Below the pieces are notes generated by a model. The model searched no databases. It saw nothing but the letters and a program-made list of their open reading frames with translations, and was not told the origin of the DNA. 64,000 bases of DNA from Streptomyces iranensis (GTDB lineage: Bacteria; Actinomycetota; Actinomycetes; Streptomycetales; Streptomycetaceae): the NCBI RefSeq assembly GCF_017874715.1, contig NZ_JAGGLR010000012.1, forward strand, positions 124,001 through 188,000. The letters are read 5' to 3'. This document shows, piece after piece, positions 57,754 to 64,000 of this stretch. The position numbers and the translations under genes are program-made. Within the stretch, counting starts at the first letter, position 1. The number at the start of each line of letters is the position of its first letter.

Positions 57754-57850
57754 CCGGCGAGCGACCGCGACAGAAGAAAAACAGCCAACCAATACTCGGA
57801 CGCCACAGGCGAGGCGTTCTCGAAGACCGGGGACCTGCCCAAGCTCCGCC

Positions 57851-58190
57851 GACGGCACGAAGATCGACGCTCCTCGCTTCCTGTGCCGATCCGAGAAGAA
57901 GCTCAAGCGCGCACAGCAAGCCCTCAGCCGCAAGGCGAAGGGCTCGAACAACCGGGACAAGGCCCGTATCAAGGTCGCACGCGCTCACGCGCGGGTCACC
58001 GACGCGCGGCGTGAGTTCCGCCCCCAAGCTCTCGGCTTCGCTCGAGCAGGGGGGACCCCATCCAGCTCTCCACCCGGCTGATCCGCGATAACCAAGCGGT
58101 CGCGGTGGAAGACCTGGCGATGAAGGGGCTCGCCCGTACGCGCCTGACCCAGCCCGTGCACGACGCCGGATGGTCCGCGTTCCGTAAGCC
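57851..58190 (+). mobile_element. Remnant of an IS200/IS605-type TnpB (OrfB) gene
   Basis: Two blocks of a TnpB-family protein remain. The first, in the frame of 57851, reads DGTKIDAPRFL, then EKKLKRAQQALSRKAKGSNNR and a coiled VARAHARVTDARREF. The second, in the frame of 58063, reads QLSTRLIRDNQAVAVEDLAMKG, containing the RuvC-II-like Glu (VED), and ends at DAGWSAF. A palindromic repeat is inserted between them and shifts the frame. The N-terminus, RuvC-I, zinc finger and RuvC-III are gone, and no element ends or TnpA are visible. It is a dead fragment beside the response-regulator gene. Confidence 0.75.
58020..58060. repeat. Palindromic G/C repeat inserted in the tnpB remnant
   Basis: About 41 bases between the two TnpB blocks start CCCCCAAGCTC and end GAGCAGGGGGG followed by ACCCC. 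CCCCC/GGGGG and GCTC/GAGC arms pair into an imperfect hairpin. From memory, hairpins of this type (CTCGAGCAGGGGGGACCCC) recur in intergenic regions of many Streptomyces genomes. Its presence inside a coding sequence shows that it inserted rather than arose there. Confidence 0.6.
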
Positions 58191-58196
58191 CTCCGG

Positions 58197-58850
58197 TCAG
58201 GGTTGCGGATGGGCGTCGTGGGTGAGGAGGGCGAGCTGGACGCGATTTTCCAGGTCCAGTTTGGCCAGGGCGCTGGAGAGGTGGGCCTTGACCGTGCCGA
58301 GGGAGAGGTGCAGGCGGGTGCCGATGTCGGTGTTGGACAGGCCCTCGGCGACCGCCTCGGCCACCTCGCGCTCGCGTTCGGTGAGCAACGCCAGTCGCTG
58401 TCGGGCCTGTTCGGCGCGATCGTCCGGCCCACCCGCAGCGTGCCGGACGAGGGCACGCGCGGCGGACGGCGACAGCGCGGGCTCGCCGCGGGCGGCCCGC
58501 CGTACCGCCTCGACGATTTCCTCGGGTACGGCGTGCTTGACGAGGTACCCGGCGGCGCCGGAGCGCATCGCCTCCAGCACCAGGCCGTGTTCGTCGAAAG
58601 TGGTCAGCACGATCACCTGGGGTGCCTGGGCACCGCGGCGGGTGAGCTCCCGGGTGGCCGCGAGGCCGTCCACGACCGGCATCCGGATGTCCATGAGGAC
58701 CACATCGGGCGCGTGTTCACGGACGGCGGCGGCCGCCTCGGCGCCGTCCGCCGCCTCCCCCACGACCTCGATACCGTCCGCCCCGCGCAGCATCATCTTC
58801 AGCCCGGTCCGCACCAGGGGGTCGTCGTCGGCCAGCAGCACTCGGATCAT
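58197..58850 (-). CDS. NarL/LuxR-family response regulator
   Basis: A 217-residue response regulator. The receiver domain has the acidic pair in LLADDDPLVRTG (residues 6-9), the phospho-acceptor Asp near residue 54 in VVLMDIRMP, Thr in VIVLTTFDEHG and Lys in GYLVKHA. The C-terminal LuxR HTH is LLTEREREVAEAVAEGLSNTDIGTRLHLSLGTVKAHLSSALAKL. It is transcribed with the sensor kinase, 4 bases downstream of it. Confidence 0.92.
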   Translation of the reverse strand: MIRVLLADDDPLVRTGLKMMLRGADGIEVVGEAADGAEAAAAVREHAPDVVLMDIRMPVVDGLAATRELTRRGAQAPQVIVLTTFDEHGLVLEAMRSGAAGYLVKHAVPEEIVEAVRRAARGEPALSPSAARALVRHAAGGPDDRAEQARQRLALLTEREREVAEAVAEGLSNTDIGTRLHLSLGTVKAHLSSALAKLDLENRVQLALLTHDAHPQP

Positions 58851-58854
58851 GGCG

Positions 58855-60063
58855 TCACCTCGCGGGCCACGGTAGCCGGGCGCGCAGCGTGAAGGTGCCG
58901 TCGGCGGCGGCGTGGTCGAGGGTGCCGCCGTCGAGCCGGACCCGCTCGGCGAGCCCGGTCAGACCGGCGCCGGTGCCCGGGACCGCCCCGTCGGCGCGTG
59001 GCGCGGCGGGCAGCCCGTTGCGGACCTCCACCGTGAGGCCGCCACCGGGACTTCCGGCCAGCCGTACGCTGACGGGTGTGCCGGGCGCGTGCTTGCGGGC
59101 GTTGGTAAGACCCTCCTGCGCCACGCGGTAGACGGTCCGGTGCATTTGCCCCCGCAGGTCGCGGACGGCGTCGGCGGCCAGCTCGGTGCGGAAGTCCACC
59201 GGCTGGCCCGTGGCACGGGCGTCCGCGACCAGACCGTCGATGTCCGCGATCCGCGGCAGCAGCGACACCGGCTCTCCGCCGCTCTCCGCCCGCAGCAGGT
59301 GCAGCACCTCCTGCAACTCCTCCACGGCCTGGTGCGCGTTGCCCCGGATCACCTCCGCGCTCTCGGCGACCTCGGCGCTGCTCAGCGCGGGCCCGGCGCC
59401 CGCCTCCGCCTGCCGGGTGCGGTAGGCCAGCGCGCCCGCGTGCACGGAGAGCAGGGAGACGCGGTGCGCCAGCACGTCGTGCATCTCGCGGGCGATGGCC
59501 TGGCGTTCGCCGCGGCGGGCGTCGGCGAGCCGGCGCTCGTGTTCGGTCCGGGCCCGCTCGGCGTCCACGCGCAGCCGCTCGAAGAGCAGCCGCCGGGAAC
59601 GCAGGGCGTTGCCCGAGGCGAAGGCGGCCAGGAGGTAGGCCAGCGAGAACGCGGCATCGAACCACAGGTCGTCAGTCGCTCCCGACAGCAGCGGACCGGA
59701 GGGCACCATGCACACCACGTACGCACCGAGCATCAGCAGCGCCTGCCGCCAGCGCAGACGGAGCGCGAGGTTGGTGACGATCACCGCACCGGCAGGCAGA
59801 GCGCTGGTCGCCAGCGCCACCGCGGGCAGCCCGATCAGCGCCACGGCGAGCGGGAAGTCACGCCGCCACCACAGCGCGCAGCAGGCCACGAGCCCCAGCA
59901 GCGGGTCCAGTTCCGCCGCCCACCCCGGCAGGTCGCCCTGCTCCTTCACGACCCCGAGGACGACCATGCCGAGGAAGACGGCCGCGCAGAAGAGTCCCGC
60001 GTCCACCGCCCGCTCGCGCCAGGTGCGCCCGGCCGGGAGGGCGAGGTCGAGGCCGTTCGTCAT
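58855..60063 (-). CDS. Sensor histidine kinase, HisKA_3 (NarX/DesK-like) type
   Basis: A 402-residue membrane kinase. Residues 15-160 carry about five hydrophobic segments with little extracytoplasmic domain, so it is an intramembrane-sensing type. The dimerisation/phosphoacceptor box is REMHDVLAHRVSLLSVHAG with His near residue 205, and the ATPase domain includes VYRVAQEGLTNARKHAPG (N box) and GAGLTGLAERV (G box). ATG 60063 is used, but its ribosome-binding site is poor; ATG 60129 with GGGAG upstream would add 22 residues. It is partnered with the downstream LuxR-type regulator. Confidence 0.87.
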   Translation of the reverse strand: MTNGLDLALPAGRTWRERAVDAGLFCAAVFLGMVVLGVVKEQGDLPGWAAELDPLLGLVACCALWWRRDFPLAVALIGLPAVALATSALPAGAVIVTNLALRLRWRQALLMLGAYVVCMVPSGPLLSGATDDLWFDAAFSLAYLLAAFASGNALRSRRLLFERLRVDAERARTEHERRLADARRGERQAIAREMHDVLAHRVSLLSVHAGALAYRTRQAEAGAGPALSSAEVAESAEVIRGNAHQAVEELQEVLHLLRAESGGEPVSLLPRIADIDGLVADARATGQPVDFRTELAADAVRDLRGQMHRTVYRVAQEGLTNARKHAPGTPVSVRLAGSPGGGLTVEVRNGLPAAPRADGAVPGTGAGLTGLAERVRLDGGTLDHAAADGTFTLRARLPWPAR

Positions 60064-60098
60064 GAGGTGAGGGTATTCGGGCCGGGGAGGGCGGCACA

Positions 60099-60128
60099 TC
60101 GGCCAACCGGCCAGACGTCCCTCGGCCA
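60099..60128. promoter_or_regulatory. TCGGCCA direct repeats in the divergent gap
   Basis: TCGGCCA occurs at 60099-60105 and 60122-60128, each followed by a partial complement (ACCGGCC and TTGGTC) so that each copy is itself a weak dyad. They lie between the kinase operon and the divergent secreted protein gene, where NarL-type regulators commonly bind. Candidate binding site only. Confidence 0.35.
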
Positions 60129-60229
60129 TTGGTCTGACTCCCGCCGCCTCCTCCTGGACCGTCGGCGAATGGTGCCGACCCAGGTGGCCCCCGCAGACTG
60201 CTGCCATCCGGAAGACGGGAGAGAACGAG

Positions 60230-61396
60230 ATGGGTGCAGCCCAGGTCAGCAGGGCGCGGTTGCTGCGGCTCGCGGGGGCCGTCGCCGTCGGTGCGGCACT
60301 GCCCGCCGGATACGCCGCCGCGACGGAGTGGCACGACAGCACAGGCGCCCCGGCCGATCGGAAGCGGGCGGGGGACGCCCGGCCGGCCGGAGTGCGATAT
60401 CGCGGGGTCGTCTACGAAGTGAGCGAGGGCGAGACACCGGCCACGGCATGGAGCGCGGCTCGTACCCGCGCCGATCTACGGGCGATCCGCCGCCAGTTGC
60501 ACGCCGACACGGTGAAGATCACCGGCGATGGCGTCGAACGGCTCACCCGCACCGCGGCCGAGGCGGCCGAGAACGGTCTGCGTGTCTGGCTGGAGCCGAC
60601 CCTCGGCGATGTGCCCGCTTCGGACATCCTCGACCACCTCGCGGAGACCGGACGATTCGCCGAACGACTGCGCCGGCAGGGCGTACGGGTGCATCTCAAC
60701 GTGGGCTGTGAGTTCCTGCTGTTCGTCCCCGGGATCGTGCCCGGCGCCACCGCGACCGAACGGATCGAGAACCTGGTCAAAGGCGACTACGACCCGGTGC
60801 AGACCGCCCGGCGGCTGCGCCGCTTCACCGCACGGGCCGCCGCCGTCGGCCGCTCGGTCTTCCGCGGGCCGCTGTCGTACGGGGCCGCGCAGGACGAGGA
60901 CGTGGACTGGGGCCTGTTCGACCTGGTGTGCGTCGACTACTACGGCTGGTTTCCGAACCGCGCCGGGCATGTCAAGGAGCTGCGTACACACCAGCGTCAC
61001 GGCAAGCCGCTCGCGATCACCGAGTTCGGCTGCTGCACCTTCGAGGGCGCGCCCCGTCTGGGCGGTATGGGGTGGGACGTCGTCGACTACGCCAAGACGC
61101 CGCCTCGGGTCAAGAAGGGGCTGGAGCGCAGCGAGCACACACAGGCGGCGTATCTGACCGATGTGCTCGATGTGTTCGAGTCGATGAACCTGTACGCGGC
61201 CATGGCCTACACGTTCGTCACGCCCGACGCCCCACACCGCCGCGAGCCGCGACTCGACCTGGACATGGCCGCCTACAGCCTGGTGAAAGTGATCAGGGAC
61301 CGTCCGGCGGAGCCGGATTCCCCCTGGCACTGGGAGCCCAAGGAATCCTTCCGGGCCCTGGCCGGCGAGTACGCCCGCCACCGGCGGCGCCCCTGA
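60230..61396 (+). CDS. Secreted TIM-barrel glycosidase-like protein
   Basis: A 388-residue protein with an export signal (basic SRARLLRLAG then hydrophobic AVAVGAALPAGYAA). The rest looks like a glycoside-hydrolase-type barrel: FRGVVY-like start (here RYRGVVYEVS), LRVWLEPTLGD, VDYYGW near residue 240 and KPLAITEFGCCTFEGA near 262, where the Glu would be the nucleophile, plus a terminal LDLDMAAYSLVKV. From memory, homologues in streptomycetes are often labelled abortive infection protein, which nothing here supports. GGGAGA lies about 7 bases before ATG 60230. It diverges from the two-component system. Confidence 0.72.
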   Translation: MGAAQVSRARLLRLAGAVAVGAALPAGYAAATEWHDSTGAPADRKRAGDARPAGVRYRGVVYEVSEGETPATAWSAARTRADLRAIRRQLHADTVKITGDGVERLTRTAAEAAENGLRVWLEPTLGDVPASDILDHLAETGRFAERLRRQGVRVHLNVGCEFLLFVPGIVPGATATERIENLVKGDYDPVQTARRLRRFTARAAAVGRSVFRGPLSYGAAQDEDVDWGLFDLVCVDYYGWFPNRAGHVKELRTHQRHGKPLAITEFGCCTFEGAPRLGGMGWDVVDYAKTPPRVKKGLERSEHTQAAYLTDVLDVFESMNLYAAMAYTFVTPDAPHRREPRLDLDMAAYSLVKVIRDRPAEPDSPWHWEPKESFRALAGEYARHRRRP

Positions 61397-61426
61397 AGGC
61401 CGTGGGCCGGGGGCCGCGGTCGCTGT

Positions 61427-62161
61427 TCACACCTTCAGCGTGGCCATGCCTCCGTCCACGGCCAGGGCGCTGCCGGTCGTGGACGCCGAGAGCGGGCTGG
61501 CGAGGTAGGTGATGGCATGCGCCACCTCTTCCGGGGTGACCAGCCGTCCCAGAGGCTGTCGGGTGCGCAGGGCCCGGGACTCGGCCTCCGGATCCGGCGC
61601 GGTGGACAGCAGTCGGCCTATCCACGGGGTGTCCACGGTGCCGGGGGTGACGCAGTTGACGCGGATGCCTTCCTTGACGTGGTCGGCGGCCATCGCCAGC
61701 GTCATGGAGAGCACGGCGCCCTTCGTGGCGCTGTAGAGCGCCCGGTTGCGTACCCCGGCCAGGGCGACCACGGATGACACGTTGACCACCGCGGCGTGGT
61801 CCGAGCGGCGCAGCAGGGGCAGTGCGGCAGCTGTGATGCGCGCCATCGAGACCACGTTCACGTCCAGGATCCGGTGCCACTCCTCGCGGTTGTTGGCCGT
61901 GACATCGCCCTTGGCTCCGATACCGGCGTTGTTCACCAGCACGTCGAGGCGTCCGTGGTCGTCGGCCAGTGTGCGCATCGCCGCCGCGACGGCGTCGTCG
62001 TCGGTGATGTCACAGCGGATGTACGGATGGGGGGTGTCCGGCGCGGTGCGGTCGAGGACCACCGTGGTGGCGCCCCGTTCGGTGAGCAGTGCCGCGGTCG
62101 CGGCGCCGATGCCGCCGGCACCGCCGGTCACGGCCGCCACGAGTCCTTGGAATTCCTTCAT
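61427..62161 (-). CDS. SDR dehydrogenase (2-keto-3-deoxy-sugar-acid dehydrogenase candidate)
   Basis: A 244-residue classical SDR: TGGAGGIGAATA near residue 13, VLVNNAGIG near 75, active Ser in NVSSVVAL and catalytic pair in YSATKGAV near 145, ending in VDGGMATLKV. Adjacent to a fumarylacetoacetate-hydrolase-family gene, it matches the pairing found in non-phosphorylative L-fucose/L-rhamnose pathways, where an SDR oxidises 2-keto-3-deoxy-acids before hydrolytic cleavage. That assignment is context-based. Confidence 0.82.
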   Translation of the reverse strand: MKEFQGLVAAVTGGAGGIGAATAALLTERGATTVVLDRTAPDTPHPYIRCDITDDDAVAAAMRTLADDHGRLDVLVNNAGIGAKGDVTANNREEWHRILDVNVVSMARITAAALPLLRRSDHAAVVNVSSVVALAGVRNRALYSATKGAVLSMTLAMAADHVKEGIRVNCVTPGTVDTPWIGRLLSTAPDPEAESRALRTRQPLGRLVTPEEVAHAITYLASPLSASTTGSALAVDGGMATLKV

Positions 62162-62238
62162 GCCGTCCTTGCTCCTGTCGTCTGCGGTGCGGTGCGGTCC
62201 GCGCCGCGCGCCGGGCGGGGCGTGCGGAGTGCGCTTGG

Positions 62239-63114
62239 TCAGCGGGGCGCGACGACGCGCTGCCGCTGGGTGCCAAGGCCGTCGATGCCGAGCTCCATCA
62301 CATCGCCGGCGCGCAGCCACACCGGTGGGGTGAAGCCCATGCCCACTCCCGGGGGTGTGCCGGTGTTGATCAGATCGCCGGGTTCCAGAACCATGAACTG
62401 GCTGAGGTAGTGCACGATGGTGCAGGGGTCGAAGATCATCGTCGCGGTGGAACCGCTCTGCCGACGCTTTCCGTTGACGTCGAGCCACATGCCCAGCGCC
62501 CGGACGTCGTCGATCTCGTCGGGCGTGGCCAGCCAGGGCCCCGCCGGGTTGAACGTCTCCGCGGATTTCCCCTTCGACCACTGCCCGCCTCGCTCCAGCT
62601 GGAAGGCACGCTCGCTCACGTCGTTGACCAGGACGTACCCGGCGATGACGGCACGGGCCTGTTCGGGTGTGTCGAGATAGCGGGCGCGGCGCCCCACGAC
62701 GATGCCGAGTTCGACCTCCCAGTCGGTCTTGTCGCCGCCCCGGGGCAGCCGGACGTCGTCATAGGGTCCGACCATCGTGTTCGGGGACTTGGTGAACAGG
62801 ATCGGCTCGTCGGGGACCGCCTGGCCGGTCTCGGCTGCGTGGTCGGCGTAGTTCAGGCCGATGCACAGGATCTGGTGCGGGCGGGCGAGTGGTGAGCCGA
62901 TCCGGACGCCGTCGAGCGGGCGGGCGCCACCGGCGGCGGCCCGTTCGGCGGCCACCGTGGCGAGGTGGGCGAGGTGTTCGGGTGTCGAACGGGAGAAGAA
63001 GTCCCCGTCGAAGTCGGCCACGACGTCCGACACATCCACGTAGGAGCCTTCGGCCACGCGGACGGCGGGCCGCTCCCGGCCCGGCTCGCCGATTCTCATC
63101 AGATGCACAGTCAA
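62239..63114 (-). CDS. Fumarylacetoacetate hydrolase (FAH) family protein
   Basis: A 291-residue FAH-fold hydrolase/decarboxylase. The core has ILCIGLNYADHAAETG near residue 82, FTKSPNTMVGPYD, metal ligands in WEVELGIVVG (Glu pair) near 132 and VNDVSERAFQ (Asp) near 160, and GDLINTGTPPGVG near 250. Members cleave acylpyruvates, including 2,4-diketo-3-deoxy-L-fuconate. It is 77 bases upstream of the SDR gene on the same strand and 25 bases downstream of an IclR gene, forming a three-gene unit. Confidence 0.86.
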   Translation of the reverse strand: MTVHLMRIGEPGRERPAVRVAEGSYVDVSDVVADFDGDFFSRSTPEHLAHLATVAAERAAAGGARPLDGVRIGSPLARPHQILCIGLNYADHAAETGQAVPDEPILFTKSPNTMVGPYDDVRLPRGGDKTDWEVELGIVVGRRARYLDTPEQARAVIAGYVLVNDVSERAFQLERGGQWSKGKSAETFNPAGPWLATPDEIDDVRALGMWLDVNGKRRQSGSTATMIFDPCTIVHYLSQFMVLEPGDLINTGTPPGVGMGFTPPVWLRAGDVMELGIDGLGTQRQRVVAPR

Positions 63115-63139
63115 CTCTCCGGTGTCGTTCTCTGTGGTG

Positions 63140-63955
63140 CTATGTGGCGGTCGGCGCCCCGCGGTCGGCCACGACGGTCCTGATCTCGTCCACCTCGTCG
63201 ACGAGGCGGGACACGGGCGTGCGGTAGGTCAGGGCGCTGATGCTGACCGCGCCGGTGGGCCGGGTGGGGGAACCGAGGAAGACGGGAACGGCGAGGCAGG
63301 CCACGCCCGGCTCGTTCTCCTCGTCCTCGATGGCGAAGCCCCGCGTCCTGACGAGTGCGAGTTCCTCGGCGAGTTCGGCGGCGGTGGTCTTCGTCCGCCC
63401 GGTCCGGGCGGTGAGGGGGGCGCCGCCCACCCACTCGGCCACGGCGTCGTCGTCCGGAAGGGTGTAGGACAGCAGGAGCTTGCCCACGGCGGTGGAGTGT
63501 GCCGGGTTGCGGCCGCCGATCGTCGACGAGAGCCGGACCGCGCCGGCCGATGGATCGACCTTGGCCCGGTAGACGATCGTCCGGTCGTCCAGGACGGCGT
63601 AGTGGGCCGTCTCGTTGTACCGCGCGGCCAGCGTCTCCAGGACCGGCTGCATGTGCAGGTGATCGGGGCGTGCCTCGTAGTGGCTGAAGGCCAGTCGCAG
63701 GAACTCGTCTCCCAGCATGTATCTGCCGTGGGCCTCGAGCCTGGCGAACCCCGCCCTGCGGAGCACGGCCAGGGCCCGGTGCACGGTCGGCTTCGGTGAC
63801 CCGACGGTTTTCGTCAGGTCGTCCAGATCGATGCCGCCGGGGTTGGCGGCGAGTTCGCGCAGGATCAGCAGCACGCGGTCGGCGCCCACCGGTGTTGAGG
63901 ACCGGTCCTGCGAGACCGGTGCCGCTTGCTTCTGCCGTCGACTAGTATCCGCCAT
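63140..63955 (-). CDS. IclR-family transcriptional regulator (FAH/SDR unit)
   Basis: A 271-residue IclR-type regulator with a winged HTH (ADRVLLILRELAANPG, LTKTVGSPKPTVHRALAVL) and effector domain (PAHSTAVGKLLLSY, RTRGFAIEDEENEPGVACLAVPVF). It is the first gene of the unit with the FAH-family and SDR genes, so it would regulate its own operon. The last 45 bases of the window hold a dyad in its promoter region. Confidence 0.88.
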   Translation of the reverse strand: MADTSRRQKQAAPVSQDRSSTPVGADRVLLILRELAANPGGIDLDDLTKTVGSPKPTVHRALAVLRRAGFARLEAHGRYMLGDEFLRLAFSHYEARPDHLHMQPVLETLAARYNETAHYAVLDDRTIVYRAKVDPSAGAVRLSSTIGGRNPAHSTAVGKLLLSYTLPDDDAVAEWVGGAPLTARTGRTKTTAAELAEELALVRTRGFAIEDEENEPGVACLAVPVFLGSPTRPTGAVSISALTYRTPVSRLVDEVDEIRTVVADRGAPTAT

Positions 63956-63973
63956 AATCCAAATAGTAGATCG

Positions 63974-63989
63974 CCATTCAGAATAATGG
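63974..63989. promoter_or_regulatory. CCATT/AATGG dyad upstream of the last iclR gene
   Basis: CCATT-CAGAAT-AATGG is a perfect 5-base-arm dyad 19 bases upstream of the iclR start, with an ATTC-A-GAAT palindrome at its centre, in an AT-rich promoter segment cut by the window edge. It is a candidate autoregulatory IclR site. Confidence 0.5.
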
Positions 63990-64000
63990 AAGTCTGGCGA

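Noticed and set aside
57775..57850. Possible additional TnpB-like or coding remnant just after the flavin reductase (YSDATGEAF-like reading)
   Set aside because: In a different frame from the recognisable TnpB block and without a matching family motif; left outside the element.
60230..61396. Phage-defence (abortive infection) role for the secreted barrel protein
   Set aside because: It has an export signal and glycosidase-like features and no toxin or nuclease motif; the label appears to be an inherited annotation.
1..64000. CRISPR arrays, tRNA/rRNA genes, integrase-flanked island or attachment sites
   Set aside because: No spaced direct-repeat array, cloverleaf-like gene, integrase or duplicated tRNA end was recognised on reading both strands.

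Overview
This is a 64 kb stretch of very G+C-rich actinobacterial chromosome, most likely from a Streptomyces or close relative. Sampled rows run near 70-73% G+C, GTG and TTG starts are common, genes are often coupled through 4-base ATGA overlaps, and the regulators are of the RpiR, IclR, MarR, PaaX, HxlR, LysR and AraC types typical of streptomycete catabolic regions. I see no rRNA, tRNA, CRISPR array, prophage or large biosynthetic assembly line. The window is a series of small substrate-specific catabolic and transport cassettes, each with its own regulator and often a visible operator.

Layout. 1-9.9 kb: the edge of a secreted crystallin-like protein, an F420/FMN-type oxidoreductase, an ornithine-cyclodeaminase-like gene and a PuuE/HpPgdA-type deacetylase (both of lower G+C), an Ntn-hydrolase acylase, and a minus-strand operon of NCS1 permease, M20 peptidase, SDR and a decayed SDR. 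9.9-20.2 kb: an amine/amino-acid utilisation cluster with two RpiR regulators, a FluG-like amidohydrolase plus glutamine-synthetase-like pair, M20D amidohydrolase, ornithine aminotransferase, APC permease and a second class III aminotransferase. 20.2-24.6 kb: LysR regulator, secreted esterase, serine hydrolase and IclR. 24.7-32.6 kb: a complete dipeptide-type ABC importer, ROK protein, creatininase-family protein and enolase-superfamily enzyme. 32.7-34.3 kb: an apparently leaderless regulatory leader peptide ahead of an NtaA/DszA-type monooxygenase. 34.3-35.0 kb: relics of a sugar permease and a glycogen-debranching protein. 35.0-38.7 kb: IclR, aspartase and MFS transporter. 39-49.7 kb: VOC protein, drug-type MFS, secreted hydrolase, PaaX, then a MarR-controlled SDR/amidohydrolase/CoA-ligase/MaoC operon resembling hydroxycinnamate catabolism, and an HxlR/SnoaL-like pair. 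49.8-57.8 kb: a MarR regulon. 57.9-64 kb: TnpB relic, two-component system, glycosidase-like secreted protein, and an SDR/FAH/IclR cassette.

The most interesting unit is 49.8-57.8 kb. A MarR-family gene and a flavin reductase diverge from one compact AT-rich promoter in which both ATG start codons lie inside GCATGC operator copies, apparently as leaderless mRNAs. The same GCATGC palindrome, three copies at about 20-base spacing, reappears about 7.4 kb away in front of a six-gene operon (Ldh2-type dehydrogenase, PaaI-type thioesterase, luciferase-like monooxygenase, acyl-CoA ligase, HMG-CoA-lyase-like enzyme, FAD dehydrogenase). Together these look like one regulon for a two-component flavin-monooxygenase pathway whose substrate I cannot name. 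The CoA ligase carries a 2-base slippage frameshift, so in this strain the pathway may be broken or phase-variable. The leader peptide at 32.7 kb and the HxlR-linked 17-base-period repeats at 48.7 and 49.2 kb are the other notable regulatory devices.
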